64,000 bases of DNA from Limonium bicolor (Eukaryota > Streptophyta > Magnoliopsida > Caryophyllales > Plumbaginaceae): contig CM041776.1 of assembly GCA_023374045.1 (NCBI GenBank), positions 45,948,171 to 46,012,170 of the forward strand, in the 5' to 3' direction. The notes beneath the pieces are model-generated. The model ran no database searches. It saw nothing but the letters and a program-made list of their open reading frames with translations, and had not been told where the DNA came from. Position 1 is the stretch's first letter, and every line of letters starts with the position of its first letter. This document shows, piece by piece, positions 9,441 through 19,229 of this stretch. Made by a program: the position numbers and the translations under genes.

Positions 9441-10178
9441 GAAGCTTCAACATTTGCTATCCAATGCCATCAACACCCAACCCGGAAGACACCGTCATCG
9501 AGACCCGAGATTATCCAACCGAACAATGTCAGGTTATCCGCCCAGGTATGATTCTATTAAGGGGATACCTGACACCCGAAGCTCAAATAGCCATCATCAG
9601 GAGGTGCAACCAGATAGGAGTGGGACCGGGAGGTTTTTACACACCGGAGTACCCAGGGGAGCAAGATGAAATTAAAGATGATGAGCTTGGGCAAGGATTG
9701 GAATCCGTATGCCAAGACTTACCGAACCACTAGAACACACGATGGAGACTCACCACCGGGCATACCCGAAGAGTTCCATCCGGTAATTACACAAGTCGTG
9801 GAAATCGCTCAGCAGTTGGAAGCTGAACCGATTCCAGACATACAAGCAGACATTTGCATAATAAACTTCTACGAGAAAGATGGACGACTCGGATTACACC
9901 AGGATAAGGACGAGACAGCGGAGTCTCTCGAAAGAGGGATACCCGTAGTGTCTTGGTCCATTGGGGATGATGCAGAATTTTTATACGGCGAGCAGAAGCG
10001 TGCGGACCGTGCAAATAAGTTAATACTTAAGTCTGGAGATATATTAGTTATGGGTGGAGAATCAAGGATGTTGTACCATGGGATTAAAAGAATTAAGTTG
10101 AATACAGCACCGTCAGCAGTAATTAATGCGACGCACATGAAACCAGGACGGTTAAACCTAACCTTTAGACAATATTAG
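9441..10178 (+). CDS. ALKBH1-like AlkB dioxygenase exon of RE-A (one frame break)
   Basis: Fe(II)/2-oxoglutarate-dependent oxygenase of the AlkB family, which removes methyl groups from nucleic-acid bases. It resembles the plant ALKBH1 subfamily in the N-terminal GPGGFY and KMMSLGKDWNP region and in ICIINFY. Iron ligands are HQD (His codon 9897, Asp 9903) and the distal His of LYHGI (10077). 2-oxoglutarate-binding arginines lie in GRLNLTFR (Arg 10149 and 10167). The exon opens at a splice acceptor, in phase with gag, and ends with TAG at 10176. Two single-G losses near 9655-9666 move the frame from 2 to 3 relative to RE-E. With those two bases it would be 246 codons. An ATG at 9464 exists here but is ATA in RE-E, favouring translation as a Gag fusion. 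Confidence 0.92.
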
Positions 10179-10238
10179 CCATGTAATGTTTAGTATGAGA
10201 TGTAAGGAGAAGCACATGTTGTAAACAGGATGGTTATT

Positions 10239-10244
10239 AATAAA
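10239..10244 (+). terminator. Candidate polyadenylation signal after AlkB exon
   Basis: AATAAA lies 61 bases after the AlkB stop and before the Pol acceptor. It is followed by a TG/T-rich stretch. The same hexamer in the same context occurs in RE-E (44373-44378, minus strand). It could end a short Gag-AlkB transcript. Confidence 0.4.
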
Positions 10245-10321
10245 ATAACAGTGTTGTTCATATATTTGTCACGACTCCTGTTATACCATCATTACTCATG
10301 AAGCTTGTGAAATACAATTAG

Positions 10322-13300
10322 GTTATGGACTCGGTACGGAAGGTGCTCTAAGCATACTCACAGAGGCACAGGCCGGCGCAAGCGGTACTATCCTCACCGG
10401 CACCTTTCCGATTAATGGGATTGAGGCATCTGTTCTCTTCGACTCAGGGGCCTCGCACACCTTTATCTCGGCATCCTTTGCGAGAAGGTTGGGGCTAGAC
10501 GCCGACGAGCTACCCGACTTTACGGTTACGCTCCCGTCTAAGGAGAAGGTTCGTTGCACTCACTACTACCGAGGAGCCACTGTCAGAATTAAGGGGGAAG
10601 ACTTCCCAGTCAGTTTTATTGAGTTCAGAGAGTTGGGATTTGATGTTATCTTCGGGATGAACTGGTTGGAGCGGCACAAGGGTCGTATCCTCTGCGCCGA
10701 GCATAGGCTGCTTCTCAGGAGTCCGTCTGGGGTAACCATATCATACCGCCAGCGGCCTCGAGAGCCTTCGACTAAGATCATCACCGCCATGGCAATGTAT
10801 AAGGAGCTGAGGAGGAAGGAAGAAGTGTACCTCTGCTATGTCCAGGACATAGAGAGAGACCCCGAGTTCGACCCCGACTTACCGGTAGTGTCGGAGTTCC
10901 CTGATCTCTTTCCACGGGAACTGCCCGGCATGCCACCCACTCGGGAGGTAGAGTTCACCATCGAGCTGCTACCTGGTACCGGACCGATAGCCAAGGCACC
11001 ATATCGCATGGCTCCGGCCGAAATGAATGAGCTAAAGGAACAGCTGAAAGACTTGTTGGATAAGGGATTCATCAGACCAAGTGTGTCACCATGGGGAGCG
11101 CCAGTCCTCTTCGTGAAGAAGAAGGATGGTAGTCTCCGCCTCTGCATCGACTACAGAGAGTTGAATGCAGTGACTGTGAAGAATAAGTATCCACTACCCC
11201 GCATTGACGATCTGTTCGATCAGTTGAAGGGAGCTTCTGTATTCTCCAAGATTGATCTCAGATCAGGGTATCATCAGATAGCCATTAAGGAGGGAGATAT
11301 TGAGAAGACGGCATTCCGGACACGATACGGCCACTACGAATTTACAGTGATGCCGTTCGGTTTGTCGAACGCACCGGCGAAGTTTATGGATCTGATGAAC
11401 CGCTTGTTCCGGGAGCAGCTGGACAAGTCGGTTGTGGTGTTTATTGATGATATTTTGATATACTCGAAGTCTAAGGTTGAACATGAGGAACATTTGAGGA
11501 GAGTACTGGAGATACTAAGGGAGAACCAGCTATATGCTAAGTTCTCCAAGTGTGAGTTTTGGCTTGACCAGGTTTCTTTCCTAGGTCATGTCATTTCAGA
11601 TGCCGGGATCTCGGTAGATCCGGCGAAGATTGATGCCGTGCGTACTTGGCCAAGACCGAAGACAGTTACCGACATTCGGAGCTTCCTCGGCTTGGCAGGT
11701 TACTACCGGCGGTTTGTTAAGAATTTCAGCAAGGTCGCGAAACCGATGACCAGTCTGATGAAGAAAGATGCACCGTTCGATTGGACGGTTGACTGTGAGA
11801 GATCGTTTCAGAGTTTGAAGGACTCACTGACCACTGCACCGGTTCTGACCATTCCAGACGGTACGGAGGGCTTTGAGGTTTATTGTGATGCATCCGGCAG
11901 AGGGCTGGGTTGCGTGCTCATGCAACATGGCAAGGTGGTGGCATATGCCTCACGCCAGTTGAAGAAACATGAGGAGAACTACCCCACGCATGATTTAGAG
12001 CTGGGAGCTGTAGTCTTCGCCTTGAAGATATGGCGCCATTACTTATACGGGGTTAGTGTGACGATCTATACCGATCACAAGAGTTTGAAATATATATTCA
12101 CTCAGAAGGAGTTGAATCTCAGACAAAGGAGATGGTTGGAGTTCCTGAAAGACTATGACATTGACCTTCAATACAAAGAGGGAAAGGCCAATGTTGTAGC
12201 GGACGCCCTGAGCCGTCGAGCACACTCACTCCATTCGCTAGTTTCTTTCTCCAGCTTGGTTGATGAGGTGCGAGAGGCTCAGAGGGCAGATGAGTACATG
12301 AGAGAGGTCAGACAGAAGCTGACAGATGGTACCTTTGAGAGTCAGAAATACGACTTCAGACTTCATGATGATGATCTGATCAGACTAAAGGGCCGGTTAT
12401 GCATACCACGAGGCAATGCGGATCTGAAAGACCGTATACTTAGAGAATCACACTGTTCTTCAGTTTCCATCCATCCGGGAGCCTCTAAGATGTATAAAGA
12501 CATGAAGAGGTACTTCTGGTGGTCGGGATGAAGACAGATGTTACCGAGTACGTCTTGAGGTGTCTCACATGTCAGAAGGTGAAATTTGAGCACAGACGAC
12601 CGGGCGGAATGGTACAGTCGATGCCAGTTCCGGAGTGGAAGTTCCATGATATCTCCATGGACTTCGTAGTGGGACTCCCACCTGCTAGGGGAGGTCTCAA
12701 CATGATATGGGTGGTGGTGGATCGCCTTACCAAAGTAGCCCGATTCATACCGATGAAGGATACTTGGAAGGTGACCAGATTGGCTGAGTTATTTGAGAAG
12801 GAAATTATGAGACATCACGGGATACCGAAGACCATTGTGTCAGATAGAGATACCAGATTCCTTTCGAGGTACTGGCGAGCTACTAGAGAAGCGTTGGGTA
12901 CGGAGCTGAAGCTGAGTACCGCGTTCCATCCTCAGACAGATGGTCAGACTGAGCGAACTATTCAGACACTCGAGGACATGCTGAGAGCATGTGCCTTAGA
13001 CTTCCAGGGCAGTTGGATTGACAAATTGCATCTGATCGAGTTTTCATACAACAACAGCTATCACGCTTCGATCAAGATGGCACCTTTTCAAGCGTTGTAC
13101 GGTAGACCATGTCGTACACCGCTCTGCTGGGATGAGTCGAGTGAGACGGTCATTATAGGGCCAGAATATTTGGAGCAAGTTAAGGCTGAAGTTCAGCAAA
13201 TCAGGGAGAACATGAAGCTGCTCAGGATAGGCAGAAGTCGTATGCTGATGTTCGACGACGAGACCTAGAGTTCGCAGTGGGCGACCAGGTATTTCTGCGA

Positions 13301-13698
13301 GTATCACCGATGAAGGGTGTGTTTAGATTCGGGCAGAAGGGCAAACTGAGCCCTAAGTTTGTTGGTCCTTATGAGATTACGGAGCGGGTGGGCCCGGTTG
13401 CTTACAGGTTGAATTTACCTGCTGACCTGGGTAAAGTGCATGATGTCTTTCATGTTTCCAGCTAAAGAAGTACATGCACCACCCCTCCCATGTGTTAGAA
13501 CCTGAGAGGTTGACTTTAGAACCGAATATGAGATCCGTGGAGACTCCTCAGAGAATCTTGGACAGAAAGACTAGGGACACTCGCCACAAGTCAGTGCGAC
13601 TGGTGAAGGTTCTCTGGTCTAACCAGGATGTCGAAGAGGCCACGTGGGAATTAGAGGATAAGATGAGGGCGAAGTACCCTTCTTTATTTACTGACTAG
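10322..13698 (+). CDS. pol: RE-A Pol: protease-RT-RNase H-integrase-chromodomain (frameshifted)
   Basis: Replication polyprotein. The protease has [10 protein letters not shown] (10441). Reverse transcriptase has FIDD (11440-11451) as the catalytic box. RNase H (about 11870-12220) has YCDAS and YTDHKS. Integrase has an HHCC zinc region (about 12447-12580) and the DDE core (MDFVVG, SDRDTRF, TERTIQ). A C-terminal chromodomain (VKVLWSN...EATWELED, 13600-13680) ends at TAG 13696. Tekay/Del chromodomains are thought to steer insertion to heterochromatin. The frame is broken at about 12528 (one G lost), 13213 (one A lost) and 13460 (one C lost), each in a homopolymer and intact in another copy. The start is taken from the splice acceptor. 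Confidence 0.93.
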
Positions 13699-13710
13699 AT
13701 CGTCTGTATA

Positions 13711-13745
13711 GGGTACGGGGCGTACCCCTTTTTAAGGGGGGTAGA
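13711..13745 (+). promoter_or_regulatory. Competing hairpins and second polypurine tract after pol
   Basis: GGGTACG-GGG-CGTACCC forms a 7-bp stem (13711-13727). Its right arm is followed by CCCCTT...AAGGGG, a second stem that needs the same C run, so the two are mutually exclusive. The purine run AAGGGGGGTAGA (13734-13745) is nearly identical to the real polypurine tract 264 bp downstream. The block recurs in RE-E (40879-40914) and RE-B (23481-23514), where loop bases differ but the stems are kept. Confidence 0.65.
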
Positions 13746-13997
13746 GCTTCCTCGCTTTTGAGTTAGGAAACGACCATGTTTGTCGTTTGCTTGGTTGTTT
13801 AAGATGTGAATTCGTGTAAGTGGCTACACTTTGGTGTTAAGTTTGAGTTATGTATGATACTTATGTATTGTATTTGTGATTGACCTTCGAGTCTTGAGAT
13901 GTGTGAATGTGAATATAAGATGTGGTGTTAAGATTAAGAGAATTGAGTACCGTGAATGGTTAAGCATATAAGTGAACTTTGGGGACAAAGTTCTTTT

Positions 13998-14010
13998 AAG
14001 GGGGGTAGAT
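13998..14010 (+). promoter_or_regulatory. Polypurine tract of RE-A
   Basis: AAGGGGGGTAGAT directly abuts the TG of the right LTR and is the expected primer for plus-strand DNA synthesis. The stretch 13746-13997 between pol and this tract shows no coding potential. Confidence 0.88.
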
Positions 14011-14548
14011 TGAAATACCCCAAACTTAGATATGGTGTTTAAGTGATTAATTAAGGTATAAGAAGGCTAAAGAATGCCTTAGGAATATTTAGAAACCATT
14101 TTAAACAAAGGAAATATAAGGAAACACCGAAAGTGCGGTTTAAGCAAAAACGTGCTTTAAGCTTGGAGAGACTTGGGAGAGTACCCAAATATTGTTCTAA
14201 GACCTTAGTAATATCCTAATGGTCATTTTAAAACAATTACCAAAGAAAACCAAGCTTGAAAACAAGTTTAAACACAAAATGTGCTTTAAGGAGTCTTAAA
14301 GCACATTTTTGAAAAATTGTCTTGTAAATGAGTTTTGAATGGCTAAATGTCCATCATTACTCTTAAATATATATGTGTACTATATAGTATCACATTTGGG
14401 AGGCTATATTAGTGGGAAATCAAAAATTTCACAACAATGTGCCTTGTTGTATGAATAGTGATTTAATTAAGCTAGTTTGTAACATAAGTAATATAAGTGA
14501 GTTAATTGACAAACAAGGACTAAAGTAACCTTGGTTACTTAAGGGTGG

Positions 14549-14576
14549 CCGGTTTTTTATAAGGAGGGGAGATGAG
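14549..14576 (+). promoter_or_regulatory. Core promoter of RE-A right LTR
   Basis: The GGCCGG-TTTTTTATAAGG-GAGATGAGTCA block is the duplicate of 4091-4118. In this copy it would direct read-through transcription into RE-0 and RE-B DNA. Confidence 0.55.
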
Positions 14577-16320
14577 TCACAACACAAGATTGAAATATTG
14601 ATAAATAAGGGAGGGGATGTACTAGTCACTATTTGCTTTTAGGAACAAATATCTCACATTAGTCTTCTCTCTCTCCTAACTTCTTCATTCCCCTTGGTTC
14701 CCACGATTTCTTACTCTCTCTCCCTTCTCCATTAACGTGAGCTTCTTCCCCATGCTAGCTCCATCTTCTCTTGCACACCACTTACTCATTTTAGCTCCAA
14801 ATCCAAAACAAAGCATAGATTCTTCTTAGTTAGCTCAAGCTCCATCTTTCTATCTTTTCAAAAATCCAAGAGCTTCACTTTGGTGCCAAGCCAAACCACC
14901 ATTAGAGGAGGAAACTCAAGCTTGGAGACTCCATTGGCATCTCCATTCTCTTAAGGTAAAGAAAGTGCAAGAAAATCTAGGTTTCCATCACCTTTCTTCT
15001 TGACCGAAAATATATACTCATGAGGCTTCATTTTGATGCCTTGTCATAGCTTGTTTCTACTCTTCAAAGGAGAGAGGAGGTCCTTCTAGCTTCAAACCCA
15101 AGCTTGCCTTGAGGAACTAAGGTAAAACAATCAATCTAAAACCTTAAAAACATTTTTAACCTAGGTTTTATTCCTTGAGGTTAATAAGTTGTTGAGTGCT
15201 CATTAGAATCATTGGACATTGTTTAGAGTATTGGCAAGGAGATTTATATTGGTGACCGAAATTGAAGAGGGAAAAACTAAGGAGGAAAGTTTGTGAAGCT
15301 TGAGAAAGAACAAGGTAAATTACTTACCTTAAGGTGTTTGTTGTTTAAGGGAATGGGATTTAGATATATGATAAGTTTAGTGTAGTTTACCTTGGGAGGA
15401 GTTGTAAACCTAAGAGAAAGAATACTATTATTGAGAACTAGTGACTAAAGAGCAAATGAGAAAAAGACTTAGTTAAACAATGTGGTGATGAATTACAAGA
15501 AGCATTTTATTTCAATGGGAGCCTTGTTGTGTGTATTCGCAGGTTGAAGGCAAATATATGTGGAAATTCAGTGATTAAGATTATTGTCATTTAAGGGCCT
15601 AAGTGCCAAGCATTTTAAGTTTAAGCACTATATTGTGATGTGGTGTAGTTTTGGTGTAGTTGTGTGTTGATGTTGCAATATGATATGAGATCTTGGTTGT
15701 TTGATGATGAAAAAGCCAAATGTTTTGTAACAATATACTAGAGAACCCATGGCAAAATTAATGAAGAACCTAAGAGTTTAAGATGTTCTAAGGAAATCTC
15801 ATGACTAAAGGGTACTAGGATTCTAGTGGTTGTCTTAATGAAAAGGGTGAGCTTAAGGTGTTTTAATGAGTCATAATGATTTAGGCGTCACCAAGGAGGG
15901 TTAGGAATCAAAAGAATGTACTTGAAGTATTTAGGACTAGGCAAAGTTGGTAGACAACTAGGAAGGAAATGATGTGTTGATGGGGGAAGAATAACTTGTG
16001 AAGAAGCCTTAGGTAAATGCATAAAGAGTTTAGATGGTGAAAGATGCTTGGGAGATGATGTTATAGTGATGAGGAAGCATTGGCATAGAGGTTACATAGG
16101 TGTGAACCACCACCTAGAAACCTAGTGAAAAACATTATAAGAAGTTGGCATTATTACAATGAAAATGCATAATGATCAAGGTGGATATTGGTGAGTGATT
16201 TAATGGTTTTAGAGGAATGTTTAAAGTGTATTTGAGGGACCTAAATGAGGTTGGAACATAATAGCATACATGGGAAGAGTTTGGAGTTGAAAGAACATAT
16301 TAATAGAAGAATCTGTAGTG

Positions 16321-16661
16321 GACCGACCCAGGGTCCGACCCAGTTCTGGGTCGGTCGGACCTTGCTAACCCAGCAGAAATGTCTCGGCAATAGACCGACC
16401 CATAAGGATGGGTCGGTCGGTGGGTCGGTCGGCAAGATTTAACGAAGGAAAATGTTTCGGAAGGACCGACCCAGAGGGTTTTGGGTCGGTCGGTTTAGTT
16501 TTGGGTCGGTCGGAGAATTTTCAAAGGAGGGAAGTTTCGGCAATGGACCGACCCATAAAGGATGGGTCGGTCGTGGGTCGGTCTAGGGTTGTTGTCTGAA
16601 CCAGAAAGTTACTGGAACGGACCGACCCATAGGTTGGGTCGGTCGGTGGGTCGGTCGACCC
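16321..16661 (+). repeat. Inverted-motif array in RE-A 3' LTR
   Basis: Same GACCGACCC/GGGTCGGTC units as 5877-6220. Small length changes inside units (for example one G fewer before CAAGATTT) show that the array drifts between the two LTRs. Confidence 0.85.
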
Positions 16662-18123
16662 TTAACACAAAAAAAAAAAAAAAGAGAAATTTTAAGAATG
16701 CCTAATGGTAGTAATGGTACACCATTAAGAGGGCAATGATGATTGGAAACCTAAAGACCTAAGGGACTGAGTAAGGAAAAGACTTTTATGTTTAAAGCTA
16801 AGTTTGTAAGGTTAAGTATAAAACTTAAGAAGTGTTAGATGGGGACTATTAAGGGTTAAGTAAGTTAACTAAGTTGAGTAATGTGTAGATAATTAATAAT
16901 CTAAGTTGGATGGATTTTAGGACTTGAAAGTTTGGAACCCGGAGGAGAATTAAACAACGGGACAATCGACGGTGAACGTACAATCCTTCTTGTGACCTGC
17001 TTGCTAACGAGGTGTCCCTCGGCTTGTGTGCTATCTGTTTAATTGCTATGACTAAGACAAGATAAAGCATGCAACCGGTATATTTATTCTCGTCGTGTAT
17101 GTGTTTTCTTTACACTAACTCACGAGACTTGAGATTGTTACTAATTAAGTTTAGTACTTACTGAGGTTGGATTAAGGGCTGAGTATTAATGTTTGTTGGT
17201 TGGTTAACACCTGGTAAGGTTTAACTAACACTTGGAGTGTAAGATTTTACTAACTGGAACTTGAGCGAGGAACCCGGGACTGACTCCGGTCATGCATGCT
17301 AAGAGAAGGGGGACGGTATCTGAATCAGATCCGCCCTCCGCCTAAGGACTTGTCTTCGGACTTGTAGCCTAGAGCCGGTTGCCGGCTCAGCTACGCTGGA
17401 CTCCCGTCCAGGGTAGGTGGCATTAAGATGGTGCGGTGGGATCACCTAAATCCCAAGTTTGAGCTAAGCTACAACCATTTCCTTTCATGGAACGGTTTGT
17501 ATACTGAGATTAAGATGAGGTTAAGACTGAGGTAAGATAAGGAACTGAGGTTAAGGAAATAAGGATTAAGGAGAGGGTTACTAACCCGTTTGATAAGGGA
17601 ACGCTTGTGTCGTTCAATTTGGTGAACTACTTGTTCATTGTGAATTGTGTTTATAGCACTTCATATTATGATGCATTGCTAATCAACTTCCATGCTATCG
17701 ACAATTAGTCGTCGTAGCCCCGTTAGCTTGGGGGCCATGAGAGGGTGTACCAGCATTCGTGCTGACCCCCTTTGGGGGCTGTTTTTATTTTGCAGGTAAG
17801 CGCCCGATGAGGAGTCACCCTGAGAGTGGGGGTGGTTAGACTTAGGACGGGTTGTTATTTTGTATGCGGGTTGCGCCTGTGCCCCCGCCTGTCTATATTT
17901 AAGCTTATGTAAGATTATGCTGGTGACTTAAATACTTTACTCGGTTGGTTGGTACTTTTGGATGGAGGTATGTTTTGGATAAGTGTTGTAAGGTGTTAAG
18001 GATCGGTATTTCATATGATCAGACCGTGGCAAGGTCCCGGTAGTTGTTTTATCCGCTGCGACGATTGTGTTTAAGTGTTGAGTTTTGCGATAACCACGAT
18101 CGGCTTTAGAACGGGGTGTTACA

Positions 18124-18128
18124 GTCGG
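18124..18128. repeat. Target-site duplication of RE-A, right (GTCGG)
   Basis: An exact copy of 3550-3554 immediately after the terminal CA of the right LTR. Confidence 0.92.
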
Positions 18129-19229
18129 GTTACTTGTTATTCGAAATACCGCATGAAGTTAGTCATGGAGACTGACTTTAGTTTTAATACCGTTTAGATT
18201 ATACTTCAGACGAGGACGCTTGACGAGCTAGTGGACTACACTGCGCATCTTAGGTCTTGGTGAACGGTATGTAAAGGGGTTTGATCCGAGTTGTCCTAAG
18301 GAAGCTCCTTAGGCTCAGATTTGGTTGATATAACTGTTGTTTAGTGTGTGGATACATGTATGTGATTAAGTGTTACTGCATTAATTATTTTTTGCACGAG
18401 CGTCCTACGGGACTAACACCACACGTCGACTGTAGATCGACTTATATAAACATACATATATGTTATTGTGATGACATGACGGTTACTTGATATAATACCA
18501 TAGTATTAATATTAAGTATATGGTAACCTAAGTAAAATACTTAGGTATGAGTCACGACATTGTCGGTCTCTAGAGCATGGATCTCGAACATGAATATAAC
18601 CTAGATTACTTCTAGGTATGCTGAGACACATTGGGCAGCTAACTAATAATTATTCTCCATAAGACAAAGAGCAGATCTTAAACATTATGAGAGAGATGGT
18701 ATGAGTTGAGGTGAGGAATCCCGGTAGTTTACAACTACTTGGTTGCAAATTTGTGATCACTGAGGGGTTTCCGATTGGATTCCGCTCCAGGTTATACCCA
18801 ACGAGCCCAAACTGGATGCGGGGTCAGGTGGCTACGGCCTTTATATGGACGTCTTACGAGACATAAGTGAATAGTCAGGGGCCTCCGGACCTCTGGCGAA
18901 ATGAGCACCTTTGTGTGTACGGGAGGACTACTGCCCATGGTGAGGTTATCGGGTTGTCCTAACATGACGCCCAACTGGTATTAATTAACATGGTTTGGAT
19001 GGATGGGGCCTTAAAGGCCAATTGAATTAACTACGGAAACTGTACGCTACGCGATTGTACATTGTACATATGGATGGGGCCTTGAAGGCCAAACTAAATT
19101 AAATTAACAATGGATGGTGAACACTACGGTGATTGTACATTGTACATTTACTGTTATTATTTCGATACGTCGATATACAATTGTGGTTTGTAATATTAAA
19201 TGAATGTTGGATTGGATGGATGGTTAAAT
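18129..19229 (+). mobile_element. RE-0: continuation of the old LTR
   Basis: This resumes the sequence interrupted at 3554. It holds U5-like stretches reminiscent of the RE-A LTR (gaggaatcccggtag, a 'ccgctccagg' block) but is heavily diverged. It is cut again at 19230 by RE-B, so the end of the old LTR is not in view. No gene is visible. Confidence 0.45.
18999..19149 (+). repeat. Two tandem ~75-bp units in RE-0
   Basis: Each unit begins TGGATGGGGCCTTRAAGGCC and ends near CGATTGTACATTGTACAT. The second copy starts at about 19071. Both contain two palindromic words (GGCCTTNAAGGCC and TGTACA). Confidence 0.75.

Larger units (their letters stand above)
9284..10321 (+). other. Intron 3b: alternative Gag-to-Pol splice skipping AlkB (1038 nt)
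   Basis: The donor at 9283/9284 is the one used for AlkB. The second acceptor, ACAATTAG, ends at 10321, and the exon then opens GTTATGGACTCGG. The leftover G of gag plus GT restores the Pol frame exactly (Gly-Tyr-Gly-Leu-Gly...). The pol frame is open upstream only to 10249 and has no ATG before the protease, so splicing explains how Pol is expressed. RE-E keeps the same acceptor at 44296 (intron 1022 nt). Confidence 0.6.
3555..18123 (+). mobile_element. RE-A: complete Tekay/Del-type chromovirus carrying an AlkB exon
   Basis: A 14.6-kb Ty3/gypsy LTR retrotransposon. In order it has a 4116-bp left LTR, an initiator-Met tRNA primer site, gag with two introns, an ALKBH1-like exon, pol (protease, RT, RNase H, integrase, chromodomain), a polypurine tract and a 4113-bp right LTR. 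The LTRs begin TGAAATACCCC and end GGGTGTTACA. The chromodomain and very long LTRs point to the Tekay/Del clade. The two LTRs are closely similar and the target duplication is perfect, so the insertion is fairly young. Several one-base deletions break gag, the AlkB exon and pol. Confidence 0.95.
14011..18123 (+). repeat. RE-A right (3') LTR
   Basis: The 4113-bp copy of 3555-7670 with the same termini. It repeats the promoter (about 14549-14576), the inverted-motif array (16321-16661) and the hairpin cluster (about 17697-17776). Differences from the left LTR are scattered base changes, many one-base length differences in homopolymers, and a patch near 15650-15720. It is followed by GTCGG. Confidence 0.95.

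Noticed and set aside
9464..9733. AlkB read as two separate small genes (9464-9733 and 9666-10178)
   Set aside because: RE-E shows that the two halves are one protein. The split in RE-A is due to two single-base losses.
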